This document shows, piece after piece, positions 43,642 through 51,497 of a stretch of 64,000 bases of DNA. Position numbers and translations under genes: made by a program. The first letter of the stretch is position 1, and each line of letters begins with the position of its first letter. The notes under the pieces were generated by a model. It ran no database searches and was not told where the DNA came from. It worked only from the letters and a program-made list of their open reading frames with translations. Source of the DNA: Bacteroidota bacterium (GTDB taxonomy: Bacteria > Bacteroidota > Bacteroidia > Flavobacteriales_D > Sanyastnellaceae); assembly GCA_027624855.1 (NCBI GenBank), contig JAQBTQ010000006.1, positions 51,656 through 115,655 on the forward strand, written 5' to 3'.

Positions 43642-44201
43642 GAATGTCTGGTAACCAGCAAGTCGAATAAATTGATTTTTTCCCGTTCGAGATTTTCAAA
43701 GCCCAGTAGCCGCTCATAACGGATCAGCACAGCCAGCCCTGCTTCCTCATCGTTCACCTTTTTCGCCTCAAATTCAACACAGCAAATTGAACGCCCTGCA
43801 TGGGATGCTTCGTAATGGACCACCTCGCAATCAGGGAAATCAAACACGTGAATGTGTTTTTGAATTCCAAAGCCAGGCAGCGCACCAATCGCTTCCATCC
43901 AAGCTTCCACCTCCGATGCTTGCGAGCGTCCAGCTCCAAGGTCGAGGTTGATTTCGGTCCTCACCTCATTGTCACCGCCACGGCTCTTAAGTGTCAATTG
44001 CTGAATTTCTTTATCGAGGCGATGACGGTAAATCAGTTCGGATTCGTTCGCCGGCACGTAATAGGTGTCCTTTACCCCCAATGCTTTTTCATTCACTGGC
44101 CCCAATTTTCTGCAACGAGCACAAAAATCATCGAGATCAAACGAATCATCAACGACGAATTTGTGTTCGATTTCCAAAAATGCGACGCTTTCTTTACCCA
44201 T
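43638..44201 (-). CDS. CYTH-domain triphosphate tunnel protein
   Basis: 187 residues. The CYTH signature ExExK is FLEIEHKFVV near the N-terminus, with LIYRHRLDKEIQQLTLKSRGGDNEVRTEINLDL and later CCVEFEAKKVNDEE providing the tunnel's acidic and basic residues. Known members hydrolyse inorganic triphosphate or thiamine triphosphate or make cAMP (class IV cyclase). In this operon a nucleotide- or pterin-triphosphate substrate is possible. The start overlaps the upstream stop by 8 bases and the stop overlaps the next start by 4. Confidence 0.85.
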   Translation of the reverse strand: MGKESVAFLEIEHKFVVDDSFDLDDFCARCRKLGPVNEKALGVKDTYYVPANESELIYRHRLDKEIQQLTLKSRGGDNEVRTEINLDLGAGRSQASEVEAWMEAIGALPGFGIQKHIHVFDFPDCEVVHYEASHAGRSICCVEFEAKKVNDEEAGLAVLIRYERLLGFENLEREKINLFDLLVTRHS

Positions 44202-44829
44202 GACTCACAAGGTAATGGAGGAATACCAAGTCTCCTTCGCTTTTCATTTCCTTCAAATAGAATTTCACCGGACTTGAAAGATCGGGAGCTACAACTGGAA
44301 CACCTGATTCCCGCCCGACCACAACTGGACAAACGGTCAAAATCAGTTCATTCACTGCTCGCGCTTCATAAAACGCGCGATTGATTTGTCCTCCTCCAAA
44401 TAAGAGCACCCGCTCGAAGCCAGCCTGTTTGCATGCTTCTATTGTGGTAGATACCATGCCTCGGTCACCGTATACCACATTCTGCACACCTTTTGGACAG
44501 CGGCTAGTACCAATAGGCTCCCTGGATACCACCCACTTGGTTGTATGTGGTTTTGACCAAATTGGTTGATCGTGAGTAAAACCCGAATTAGAACACAACA
44601 CCCAAGTAGGAAAAACACCGTCCGGCCGCTGAACCTCCATGACCCCTCCGCTCACATTGACCGAATGGCCCCCGACTATGACCGCATCACATTCGGCAAG
44701 CAAACGCCGCAGGTGCGCATGATCAGCGTCATTGGTGAACCCATATCGTTTGCGATCGGAATCGGATTCTTTCGGATGGGAAGCAATGCGCCCATCTAAA
44801 CTAGCTCCCATGACGTTGATGACTTGCAT
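44194..44829 (-). CDS. RibD C-terminal/DHFR-like reductase
   Basis: 211 residues from MQVINVMGASLDGRIA (44829; the frame is open to 44871). The DHFR-like fold of the RibD C-terminal family is shown by NVMGASLDGRIASHP, AECDAVIVGGHSV, VVSREP, VLLFGGGQINRAFYEARAVNELILTVCPVVVG (GGG-x-N NADPH site). Enzymes of this family reduce pyrimidine or pterin intermediates with NADPH. It is the first gene of a four-gene operon with overlapping reading frames. A deaminase half, as in true RibD, is absent. Confidence 0.85.
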   Translation of the reverse strand: MQVINVMGASLDGRIASHPKESDSDRKRYGFTNDADHAHLRRLLAECDAVIVGGHSVNVSGGVMEVQRPDGVFPTWVLCSNSGFTHDQPIWSKPHTTKWVVSREPIGTSRCPKGVQNVVYGDRGMVSTTIEACKQAGFERVLLFGGGQINRAFYEARAVNELILTVCPVVVGRESGVPVVAPDLSSPVKFYLKEMKSEGDLVFLHYLVSHG

Positions 44830-44891
44830 ACTCTTTTGATTACAACAAAGGTGGCAAAATGTTGGTTCCATTCTTTTTTTTCATTGGGATG

Positions 44892-44922
44892 TTGGAAGTT
44901 CCCATTAGACCATGTAATTTTG
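44892..44922 (+). promoter_or_regulatory. Promoter of rpsP
   Basis: TTG (44892-44894), 20 bases, TAATTTTG (44915-44922): exact Bacteroidota -33/-7 pattern. It ends 69 bases before the rpsP ATG, leaving a leader of about 60 bases. Confidence 0.75.
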
Positions 44923-44991
44923 CGCTCCCTTAACGGGAATACATACTGACATTAACAACAGGGTTTAGGACCCTTCTAAAACGTTTCTCTC

Positions 44992-45696
44992 ATGGCAACT
45001 CGATTGCGACTCCAACGCCACGGTAAAAAAGGCAAACCATTTTATCACGTCGTAGCAGCTGATGCTCGCGCCCCACGTGATGGCCGATTCATTGAAAAAG
45101 TCGGCACCTATAACCCCAACACCAACCCTGCTACCATCGAGGTCAATCACGACCGAGCTTTGCATTGGTTGCAAGTAGGCGCGGAAATGTCTGATACCGT
45201 GCGCGCTCTGATGAAGTACAAAGGCGTGGTATACCATAACCACCTTTTAAATGGCGTGAAGAAAGGTGCATTTACTGAGGAAGAAGCTCAAAAGCGATTT
45301 GAGCAGTGGATGGCAGAAAAGAATGCTAAAGTCCAAAGTAAAGTGGATGCCTTGGCCAGCGCCAGCGACAAGGAGAAGGCTGCACGCCTTCAGGCTGAAC
45401 AAGAAGTAAACGCAGCACGAGAAGCTGCACAAAAGGCAGCTGAGCTTGAGGCTGTTGCTGCTGAGGCTGCTGAGGCCGCAGGTGAAGAAGCAGTTGAAGG
45501 CGACGAAGAATCTCCGGCAGCGGAAGAATCTCCGGCAGCGGAAGAATCTCCGGCAGCGGATGAAGCTCCTGCAGCGGATGAAGCTCCAGCTGAAGAGCCT
45601 GCGGCGGAAGAAGCTCCAGCTGAAGAGCCTGCGGCGGAAGAAGCTCCAGCTGACGAGCCTGCGGCGGATGACGCTGAAGAAAAGAAAGAAGACTAA
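44992..45696 (+). CDS. rpsP: 30S ribosomal protein S16 with long acidic C-terminal tail
   Basis: The S16 domain is residues 1-80 (MATRLRLQRHGKKGKPFYHVVAADARAPRDGRFIEKVGTYNPN). Residues about 95-165 are a charged helical stretch (EEEAQKRFEQWMAEKNAK) and about 170-234 an Ala/Glu/Pro repeat (EESPAAEESPAAEE..., EAPAEEPAAEEAPAEEPAAE) ending EKKED. The 234 residues compare with 80-90 in most phyla; extended S16 is known in Bacteroidota, but the tail sequence is low complexity. Followed by a terminator, then rimM, the usual S16 neighbour. Confidence 0.95.
   Translation: MATRLRLQRHGKKGKPFYHVVAADARAPRDGRFIEKVGTYNPNTNPATIEVNHDRALHWLQVGAEMSDTVRALMKYKGVVYHNHLLNGVKKGAFTEEEAQKRFEQWMAEKNAKVQSKVDALASASDKEKAARLQAEQEVNAAREAAQKAAELEAVAAEAAEAAGEEAVEGDEESPAAEESPAAEESPAADEAPAADEAPAEEPAAEEAPAEEPAAEEAPADEPAADDAEEKKED
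45505..45669 (+). repeat. Tandem repeats inside rpsP
   Basis: Three exact copies of an 18-base unit GAAGAATCTCCGGCAGCG (45505-45558), then three copies of a 30-base unit starting GAAGCTCCAGCTGAAGAGCC (45580-45669, the last with one change). All units are multiples of three, so copy-number change keeps the frame. Confidence 0.9.
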
Positions 45697-45717
45697 TTCA
45701 ACCGAATTGAATTCAAT

Positions 45718-45753
45718 GAAAGGGCTGCACTTCCGGTGACAGCCCTTTTCTTT
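45718..45753 (+). terminator. Intrinsic terminator of rpsP
   Basis: AAAGGGCTGCAC-TTCC-GGTGACAGCCCTTT with a long stem and TTTTCTTTG behind it. It lies 22 bases after the rpsP stop, so rimM is read by read-through or its own promoter. Confidence 0.85.
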
Positions 45754-45804
45754 GTTACGACATTTCCAAAGAGCCTTTTCAAGAATCTTCTCAAAAAAGC
45801 GAAT

Positions 45805-46404
45805 ATGATCGAATCGGATTGTTATGTGCTTGGTCAAATCACCAAACCTCATGGATACAACGGAGAGGTCATATTCTTCATCGATGCGGATGACCCATCG
45901 GCGTATCAATCTTTGGATGCCATTTGGCTCAAAATTGACGATCGTCTCATTCCCCACTTCATCGACTCCATAAAACCACACAACACTGCACAAAAATTTA
46001 TCGTTAGCCTTGACGGTATCGATTCTGAAGCAAAGGCAAAAGCCATTTCCGGCTGTATAGCTTTGGCACCGTTGACTTTGTTACCTGAACTGGGCGACAG
46101 TGAATTTTACCTCCACGAGATCTCGGGCTGGGAAGTCCGACACCTCGGTGATCATGCTTTGATTGGCAGCGTTCAAAAAGTTTTGGATTACGCGATCTAT
46201 CCTATTTTGGAGGTTCAAACCAGCACAAAAGAAGTTTTAATTCCTTTGCCTCAAGATGTGGAAATTAAAGTCGACCGGAACAATCAATGCTTATTCGTTG
46301 AATTGCCCGAGGGGTTGCTTGAAGTCTATTTAGGCAATGAGAACTCAAGTCATGAAAATGGATCCGAGTGGGATGGCGAAGAGGAAAACGAGGATGCCAT
46401 TTGA
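45805..46404 (+). CDS. rimM: Ribosome maturation factor RimM
   Basis: 30S assembly factor that binds S19 and acts in 16S rRNA processing. 199 residues from MIESDCYVLGQITKPHGYNGEV (45805); the frame upstream belongs to the terminator region. The N-terminal RimM beta-barrel is followed by a PRC-barrel (FYLHEISGWEVRHLGDHALIGSVQKV), and PILEV...EVLIPLPQDVEIKVD matches the family block. A short acidic tail (HENGSEWDGEEENEDAI) ends the chain. Confidence 0.92.
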   Translation: MIESDCYVLGQITKPHGYNGEVIFFIDADDPSAYQSLDAIWLKIDDRLIPHFIDSIKPHNTAQKFIVSLDGIDSEAKAKAISGCIALAPLTLLPELGDSEFYLHEISGWEVRHLGDHALIGSVQKVLDYAIYPILEVQTSTKEVLIPLPQDVEIKVDRNNQCLFVELPEGLLEVYLGNENSSHENGSEWDGEEENEDAI

Positions 46405-46472
46405 GAATCGCTCGAACTCCATATTTCATTGTTGACAAGTAAAAAGGCGCACGCTAACATTCGTGTTTGCGG

Positions 46473-46491
46473 CGGTTATGTTTGACATAAC
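46473..46491 (+). promoter_or_regulatory. Small perfect hairpin in the leader of the PIN-PhoH gene
   Basis: GGTTATG-TTTGA-CATAACC, a 7-bp perfect stem, 12 bases before the ATG; an imperfect flanking stem (GCGG...CCGC) extends it. A TTG 20 bases before TAACATTCG (46454-46462) might be the promoter. It could affect translation start or mRNA stability; no run of T follows. Confidence 0.3.
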
Positions 46492-46503
46492 CAACAACCG
46501 CAG

Positions 46504-47892
46504 ATGACAGCTAACGCGCCTACCTCAACCGCTCACCAGACAGAAAGCCAGTCGCCGCGCGACATTAAGAAAACCACCAAAACCTTTGTGTTGGATACAA
46601 GTGTGCTACTCTTTGACCATAGCGCGCTGTCCAGATTTGAAGAAAATCGCGTAGCCATTCCCATTACCGTTCTTGAAGAATTGGATCAATTTAAAGTCGG
46701 TAACGAAACAAAAAATTTCGAGGCGAGGGAATGCATTCGCATCATAGACCGTCTGAGCAAAACCCAAACGTTGCAAGATTGGATTGAACTCGACAATGAA
46801 GAAGGAGGATTGCTGAAGATTGTATTGCATCGAGAGAGTGATTACTCAGAAGCGAATGAGGTCTTTGGTTCCCGATCAAATGATCATCGAATACTCGATG
46901 CGGCGCTGAAAATGCAGCGGGAGGACCCGACAACGCAGGTGACTTTGGTGACCAAAGACATCAACCTGCGGCTAAAAGCCAAAGCACTTCAACTTCCGGC
47001 CGAAGATTATAAAAATGGCCAAGTAAAAGATTTAAAGCTTCGGTATTCAGGTAGGACCTTGATTGAAGGCATCGACGCCGACGACATCCGAAAGCTCTAT
47101 GTCCAGGGCTCATCTAGAAAGATTACGATGTTGGATCCTTACCGTCAAAACAATCATTATTATGTTTTGCGAAATGGGTCGGCGAGCGCCTTGGGCTACT
47201 ACAGTGAACCCAGCAGAAGCATCGAACGCATCGATAAAAATTATGCGTACGGGATAAAGCCTCGCAACGCAGAGCAAGCTTTTGCCCTTCATGCCATCAT
47301 GAACCCCAACGTTCCATTGGTGACGATATGCGGCGTGGCTGGAACGGGCAAGACCCTTCTCGCATTAGCGGGCGCGTTAGAACAGCGCAACAAGTTTGAT
47401 CAAATCATCCTCGCTCGTCCCATCGTAGCCCTTTCCAATCGAGACCTTGGATTCTTGCCTGGAGATGCTGAAGAGAAAATCAATCCCTACATGCAGCCGC
47501 TTTGGGACAACTTGAATTTCATCAAATCTCAATTTGGTGAACACGAGCGCAAAAGCCGTGTCATCGATGAACTCAAGGCCCAAAACAAAATCACCATTTG
47601 TCCATTGGCCTATATCCGAGGTCGCTCCTTGACCAATGCCATTTTCATCATTGATGAGGCGCAAAATTTGACTCCACATGAAGTCAAAACCATCATCACG
47701 CGGGCAGGTGAAAACTGCAAAATCATCCTCACGGGAGATGTTCGTCAAATAGACACCCCTTACCTCGATGAGCAATCCAATGGATTGAGTTATGTCATTG
47801 ACCGATTGAGAGGGAAAGACTTGTATGCCCACATAACGCTTGAAAAAGGCGAACGTTCAGAGTTAGCAAACTTGGCTAACTCATTTCTTTGA
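46504..47892 (+). CDS. PIN domain - PhoH ATPase fusion
   Basis: 462 residues. The N-terminal PIN domain (about 25-160: TFVLDTSVLLFDHSAL, ITVLEELDQFK) carries the acidic residues of PIN ribonucleases. The PhoH-type P-loop ATPase (about 255-460) has ICGVAGTGKTLLALAGAL (Walker A), AIFIIDEAQNLTPHEV (Walker B) and ILTGDVRQIDTPYLDEQSNGL. This PIN-PhoH2 class (YlaK-like) is an RNA helicase/nuclease known from mycobacteria, so an RNA-unwinding and cleaving role is likely. Confidence 0.9.
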   Translation: MTANAPTSTAHQTESQSPRDIKKTTKTFVLDTSVLLFDHSALSRFEENRVAIPITVLEELDQFKVGNETKNFEARECIRIIDRLSKTQTLQDWIELDNEEGGLLKIVLHRESDYSEANEVFGSRSNDHRILDAALKMQREDPTTQVTLVTKDINLRLKAKALQLPAEDYKNGQVKDLKLRYSGRTLIEGIDADDIRKLYVQGSSRKITMLDPYRQNNHYYVLRNGSASALGYYSEPSRSIERIDKNYAYGIKPRNAEQAFALHAIMNPNVPLVTICGVAGTGKTLLALAGALEQRNKFDQIILARPIVALSNRDLGFLPGDAEEKINPYMQPLWDNLNFIKSQFGEHERKSRVIDELKAQNKITICPLAYIRGRSLTNAIFIIDEAQNLTPHEVKTIITRAGENCKIILTGDVRQIDTPYLDEQSNGLSYVIDRLRGKDLYAHITLEKGERSELANLANSFL

Positions 47893-47906
47893 TGTTTGAT
47901 CAGCGA

Positions 47907-49922
47907 TTAGCGACGAACCACCCGTCTGCTGACCACTTCGCCTGAATTCAAGGTCCACCGGATTACGTACATCCCTTTTGCTTGAGGCAATCGCAAATTC
48001 ATCTGTCGTGTAGACCATCCCGCTTTGATTCGCGATCCCTCAGCGTCGAAAAGTTCCCATAGAGAATTGATTGCCCGATCCGGGACTTGAATGGTGACGT
48101 TTCCATCCCAACTCGGATTGGGATAAACACGCCAGGCTTCATCATTCATTCCATCTGCAATGGATCCAATGACATTCACGGTAAATGCGGTGTCAGCAAC
48201 CAATTCAGGCGCCGCTCCCTGAGCTTCGAACAGCGTTTGAAAGGCTTGGATGGTACTGTCCTGCAAATCAAACATGGGATTGACCCACCGCGGAGGCATG
48301 GCCTGATACCATACCTTGACTTCAATGTCGACTGGCGCATAATCCATGGCCCCTAACATCTCATAAGTCACGGTATGCCGACCTTGACTTACGTTGAATT
48401 GAGGATCATTCAAAGCCAGTCCTTCGACGCGGGTGGTGTCGTACACCGGGTGGTCGTAACTAAAACCTTTGGGAGTCAGTCGATTGTCTTTCAATGAAGA
48501 AGCTGCGCGTTCAAGTACGTTTGTTGGTTGGCCGTTGACATCCGCAGCAACCAGCTCATAAATCTGAACTTGCATCGGATCATTGATGAGGCTGTGGTGG
48601 GGTTCGAAGTATGAAAGTCCTGCATCATCTGTACCCAAAATGTTTCCATTTTCCCATGCGCCGCTGTGCCAAAAGACTTCTCCGTTCTGGGAAGCCTTGA
48701 CTTCAATCCATGCGCGCCGCGCTGGATATCCCGATGGGAATTTGTGCCCTGCTTTATTGGTTAATTGCACGGTGCAAACCCCACCCCATGCGTCAATCCA
48801 ATCGCCCATTTCCACTTCCAAATCCAAGGTTTGATTGCGCAGCATATCACGGGTTCGTGCCAAAGTGCTATCGAACAAGGCCGTATCGGTAGCCAATCCA
48901 AGAACCTCCGTATTGTTGCGCATGATTTCCAGCATCTGAGCGTTTCCTCCAACCAAACTGTGCAAACCATATGGCGTGCGCGGCTCCAAGAATGCGTATC
49001 CAGAGCTGATGATGACAGGATCATCTATTCGCGGCATGTGGCAATCATTGCACGTCGCCGGCTCCTCTCCGTTATCGGCGTAAGTCGAATTTAGCCATTC
49101 GTGATAGGTCGCTTGCTCGACGTAGTCAATGCCGGTGTAGTTGCCTTCCAAATCAGTAGCGTGAGTGACCAACGTGTGGCAACCTGCACAAATCTCTCCG
49201 CCCGGCACATGCGCCCCATACAAGGGTGTATAAAACGCATACTGCATCATCGGTAAATCATAAATCGGTGGTTCATCCTTTCCAGCACCATACGGCCCGT
49301 AAGCTTTATAAGTGTGAACGAACATGTCCGGATTGAATTCAAGGCTGTCATCAAATTCCAAATTTCCACTGTGATGTTCCCCTGCGTTTGGTGCTTGCTG
49401 ATGGCATGCTACACAACTCACGCCATCCATGGCCAAACTGTCTTGCAACAAAGCAGCCATGGTGTAATGCGGCTCGCCATCGTGGTGGGCAGCAAAATGT
49501 CCAAGTGGTGCATGGCAGGACGTGCATTTGTCCTCTAATTCGAGTTGATGCTCAGGATTGACCATGACTTCGTGCCGCACTTTTGCTCGCCAAAACGGAT
49601 CGCGTGCTGAATTGGCCATCAACGTACTTCGCCAATAATCGGTGGCGTTAACATCCCAACCATCCGGCATGGGAACAGCCGGATAAGATTGTCCCGCGAT
49701 GCTGGCAAAGTGATTGGGATCTTTCGCGTGACACCCAGCACATTTTCCACTTCCAGTGAACAAACTATTGGACGTATCTGGGAGGCCTCCATACGCAGCC
49801 CGGAACGTCGCGCTGTGGTACGGCCCGTCATCCTGGTACCAATGTGCTGGACGAGGAGTGTGGCCTAGAAATACCAGGCCAAAAACACCTGCGACCAAGG
49901 ATGTCAAAACAATTGTTCTCAT
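47907..49922 (-). CDS. Exported pentaheme cytochrome c with T9SS type A sorting domain
   Basis: About 671 residues with a signal (IVLTSLVAGVFGLVFLG). Five CxxCH sites follow in the first 320 residues: CAGCH, CTSCH, CVACH, CAGCH, CNDCH. The middle (about 370-560) is beta-rich (CTVQLTNKAGHKFPSGYPARRAW) and resembles multiheme cytochromes of the c554 type. The C-terminus is a type A T9SS signal (WRVYPNPSWDGNVTI, GMYVIRWTLNSGEVVSRR). A secreted or surface electron-transfer function is suggested by the combination of heme sites and sorting domain. Confidence 0.88.
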   Translation of the reverse strand: MRTIVLTSLVAGVFGLVFLGHTPRPAHWYQDDGPYHSATFRAAYGGLPDTSNSLFTGSGKCAGCHAKDPNHFASIAGQSYPAVPMPDGWDVNATDYWRSTLMANSARDPFWRAKVRHEVMVNPEHQLELEDKCTSCHAPLGHFAAHHDGEPHYTMAALLQDSLAMDGVSCVACHQQAPNAGEHHSGNLEFDDSLEFNPDMFVHTYKAYGPYGAGKDEPPIYDLPMMQYAFYTPLYGAHVPGGEICAGCHTLVTHATDLEGNYTGIDYVEQATYHEWLNSTYADNGEEPATCNDCHMPRIDDPVIISSGYAFLEPRTPYGLHSLVGGNAQMLEIMRNNTEVLGLATDTALFDSTLARTRDMLRNQTLDLEVEMGDWIDAWGGVCTVQLTNKAGHKFPSGYPARRAWIEVKASQNGEVFWHSGAWENGNILGTDDAGLSYFEPHHSLINDPMQVQIYELVAADVNGQPTNVLERAASSLKDNRLTPKGFSYDHPVYDTTRVEGLALNDPQFNVSQGRHTVTYEMLGAMDYAPVDIEVKVWYQAMPPRWVNPMFDLQDSTIQAFQTLFEAQGAAPELVADTAFTVNVIGSIADGMNDEAWRVYPNPSWDGNVTIQVPDRAINSLWELFDAEGSRIKAGWSTRQMNLRLPQAKGMYVIRWTLNSGEVVSRRVVRR

Positions 49923-50017
49923 CTGCACCTCTCGAACTCCTAATTTACCTCTTTAGTTGCAATCAAACTGCAATGGGTGGCATGCTAACCCATGCAAAGG
50001 GCATGAATACTGGACTT

Positions 50018-50311
50018 TTATTGAATGACAAGCTCCGTTATGAGCTTTCTGCCCAATTCTTCATTCAATCGATTCACCACCTCGCCCTTGGACATCAAAA
50101 ATTCTTCTTTCAATGGACCACTATCCAATTTCACCCACAATTTCCCGTCTTGCTTCAGTCGAATGGATCTTGTCTGCCGCTCTACATAGCCACCAAAGCA
50201 CGCATTCCAAGTATTCACCACATCCACTTCATCCAACCGAACTTGCATTTGATGCGCTCGAATGAATTGCTGAATCGCCGCCTTGAGTGGTTTTGCATCA
50301 CTTCGCTCCAT
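50018..50311 (-). CDS. DUF721 (DciA-like) protein
   Basis: 97 residues matching the DUF721 family: AIQQFIRAHQMQVRLDEVDVVNTWNACFGGYVERQTRSIRL, KLWVKLDSGPLKEEFLMSKGEVVNRLNE. DciA-type proteins load the replicative helicase in many bacteria; short Bacteroidota members typically lie next to recF, as here. The start (50311) overlaps recF by 14 bases. Confidence 0.88.
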   Translation of the reverse strand: MERSDAKPLKAAIQQFIRAHQMQVRLDEVDVVNTWNACFGGYVERQTRSIRLKQDGKLWVKLDSGPLKEEFLMSKGEVVNRLNEELGRKLITELVIQ

Positions 50312-51434
50312 GGTCCGAATTTACATGGTTCTGCTCTACCACTCCCTTTTCAACGTGAAAAACCCGAACGCTTGCTCCCGTTTCACGAAACATTTCAGGA
50401 ATCCTTCCCAAATGCGTATCGGTGATAAATACCTGACCAACATCTCCCGCCGTCACCCACTTCATCAATGACTCAACACGCTTGTCATCGATCTTATCAA
50501 AGATGTCATCTAGCAACAAAATGGGCTTCACCCCTGTCGATTCTTGGATGTAGTTCAATTGGGTCAATCGAAGTGCAATGAGGTAACTTTTTTGTTGGCC
50601 CTGTGATCCAAAACGCTTCAATGGATGTTCGCCAAGCATAAACATCAAATCGTCTTTATGAATACCAACGGTGGTCCTCCTCAATTTGCGATCATCCCCT
50701 TCGGCAGCCCGCAATTGTTCTGCAAATGCCTGTTCATCAGGTTGAACAAGCGACGCGTATTCGATGCCCACAGCTTCAGCGTCTTTGGTGATTTCAGCGT
50801 AAGTCGATAAAAACGCTGGTGAAAACTTTTCGATGAATGCCGCGCGCTTTTGACAAATTGACACACACAATGGCACCAATTGCGCATCCCACGGTTCCAA
50901 GGCCGTCGCATCCCACCGGCGGTTTTCAGCAAAATACCGCAGGAGCGTATTGCGCTGGTTCAATGCCTTGTTATACCCAATCAACATGGTTAAGTACTCG
51001 CGATCGAATTGCGAAATCACAGAATCAATCCAGCGCCTGCGCATCTCACTTCCCTCTTGAACCAATTCGGAGTCTGCAGGAGCGATCATCACGGCAGGAA
51101 ACAACCCCACATGATCGGCCAATCGATCGTACGCCTTGTCATTTCGGCGAAAAATCTTCTTCACCCCTCGCTCAACCGCACATGAAATTTTTTCCTGCTG
51201 TTCCTTTCTATCGAAATGTCCAGAAATCAACATATGCGAAGCTTCATGCGCGATATTCTGGCCATCGATGGGGTTGAAATAGCTCTTGGTGTGACAGAGA
51301 TAGTGGATGGCATCCAACACATTGGTCTTCCCACTTCCGTTATCTCCCAGCAAGCAATTCACTTCATTTCCGAATTCAAAATTGGATTCTTTGTGATTTT
51401 TGAAATGGTGCAAGTGAAGATGTTCCAATACCAT
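50298..51434 (-). CDS. recF: DNA replication and repair protein RecF
   Basis: ABC-type SMC-like ATPase of 378 residues that loads RecA at gaps with RecO/RecR. Features: LHLHHFKNHKESNFEFG, Walker A LLGDNGSGKTNVLDAIHYL, signature region FGSQGQQKSYLIALRL and Walker B PILLLDDIFDKIDDKR, with VFITDTHLGRIPEMF near the end. A -7-like box GAAATTCG (minus, 51446-51439) ends 4 bases before the ATG. It is followed by the DUF721 gene with a 14-base overlap. Confidence 0.95.
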   Translation of the reverse strand: MVLEHLHLHHFKNHKESNFEFGNEVNCLLGDNGSGKTNVLDAIHYLCHTKSYFNPIDGQNIAHEASHMLISGHFDRKEQQEKISCAVERGVKKIFRRNDKAYDRLADHVGLFPAVMIAPADSELVQEGSEMRRRWIDSVISQFDREYLTMLIGYNKALNQRNTLLRYFAENRRWDATALEPWDAQLVPLCVSICQKRAAFIEKFSPAFLSTYAEITKDAEAVGIEYASLVQPDEQAFAEQLRAAEGDDRKLRRTTVGIHKDDLMFMLGEHPLKRFGSQGQQKSYLIALRLTQLNYIQESTGVKPILLLDDIFDKIDDKRVESLMKWVTAGDVGQVFITDTHLGRIPEMFRETGASVRVFHVEKGVVEQNHVNSDHGAK

Positions 51435-51448
51435 GATGCGAATTTCAC

Positions 51449-51456
51449 TATTTTTG
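51449..51456 (+). promoter_or_regulatory. -7 box of the TPR gene
   Basis: TATTTTTG, exact TAnnTTTG match, ending 41 bases before the ATG at 51498. The -33 region lies inside the recF start region and shows no exact TTG. Confidence 0.45.
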
Positions 51457-51497
51457 CGCGTTCTTAGACGCGAATTCCGAGATCAAACGATAAAGAC

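Noticed and set aside
45247..45993. 248-residue minus-strand frame rich in Arg, Phe and Ser with repeats
   Set aside because: It is the antisense of the rpsP repeat tail; its repeats are the mirror of the S16 Ala/Glu/Pro units.
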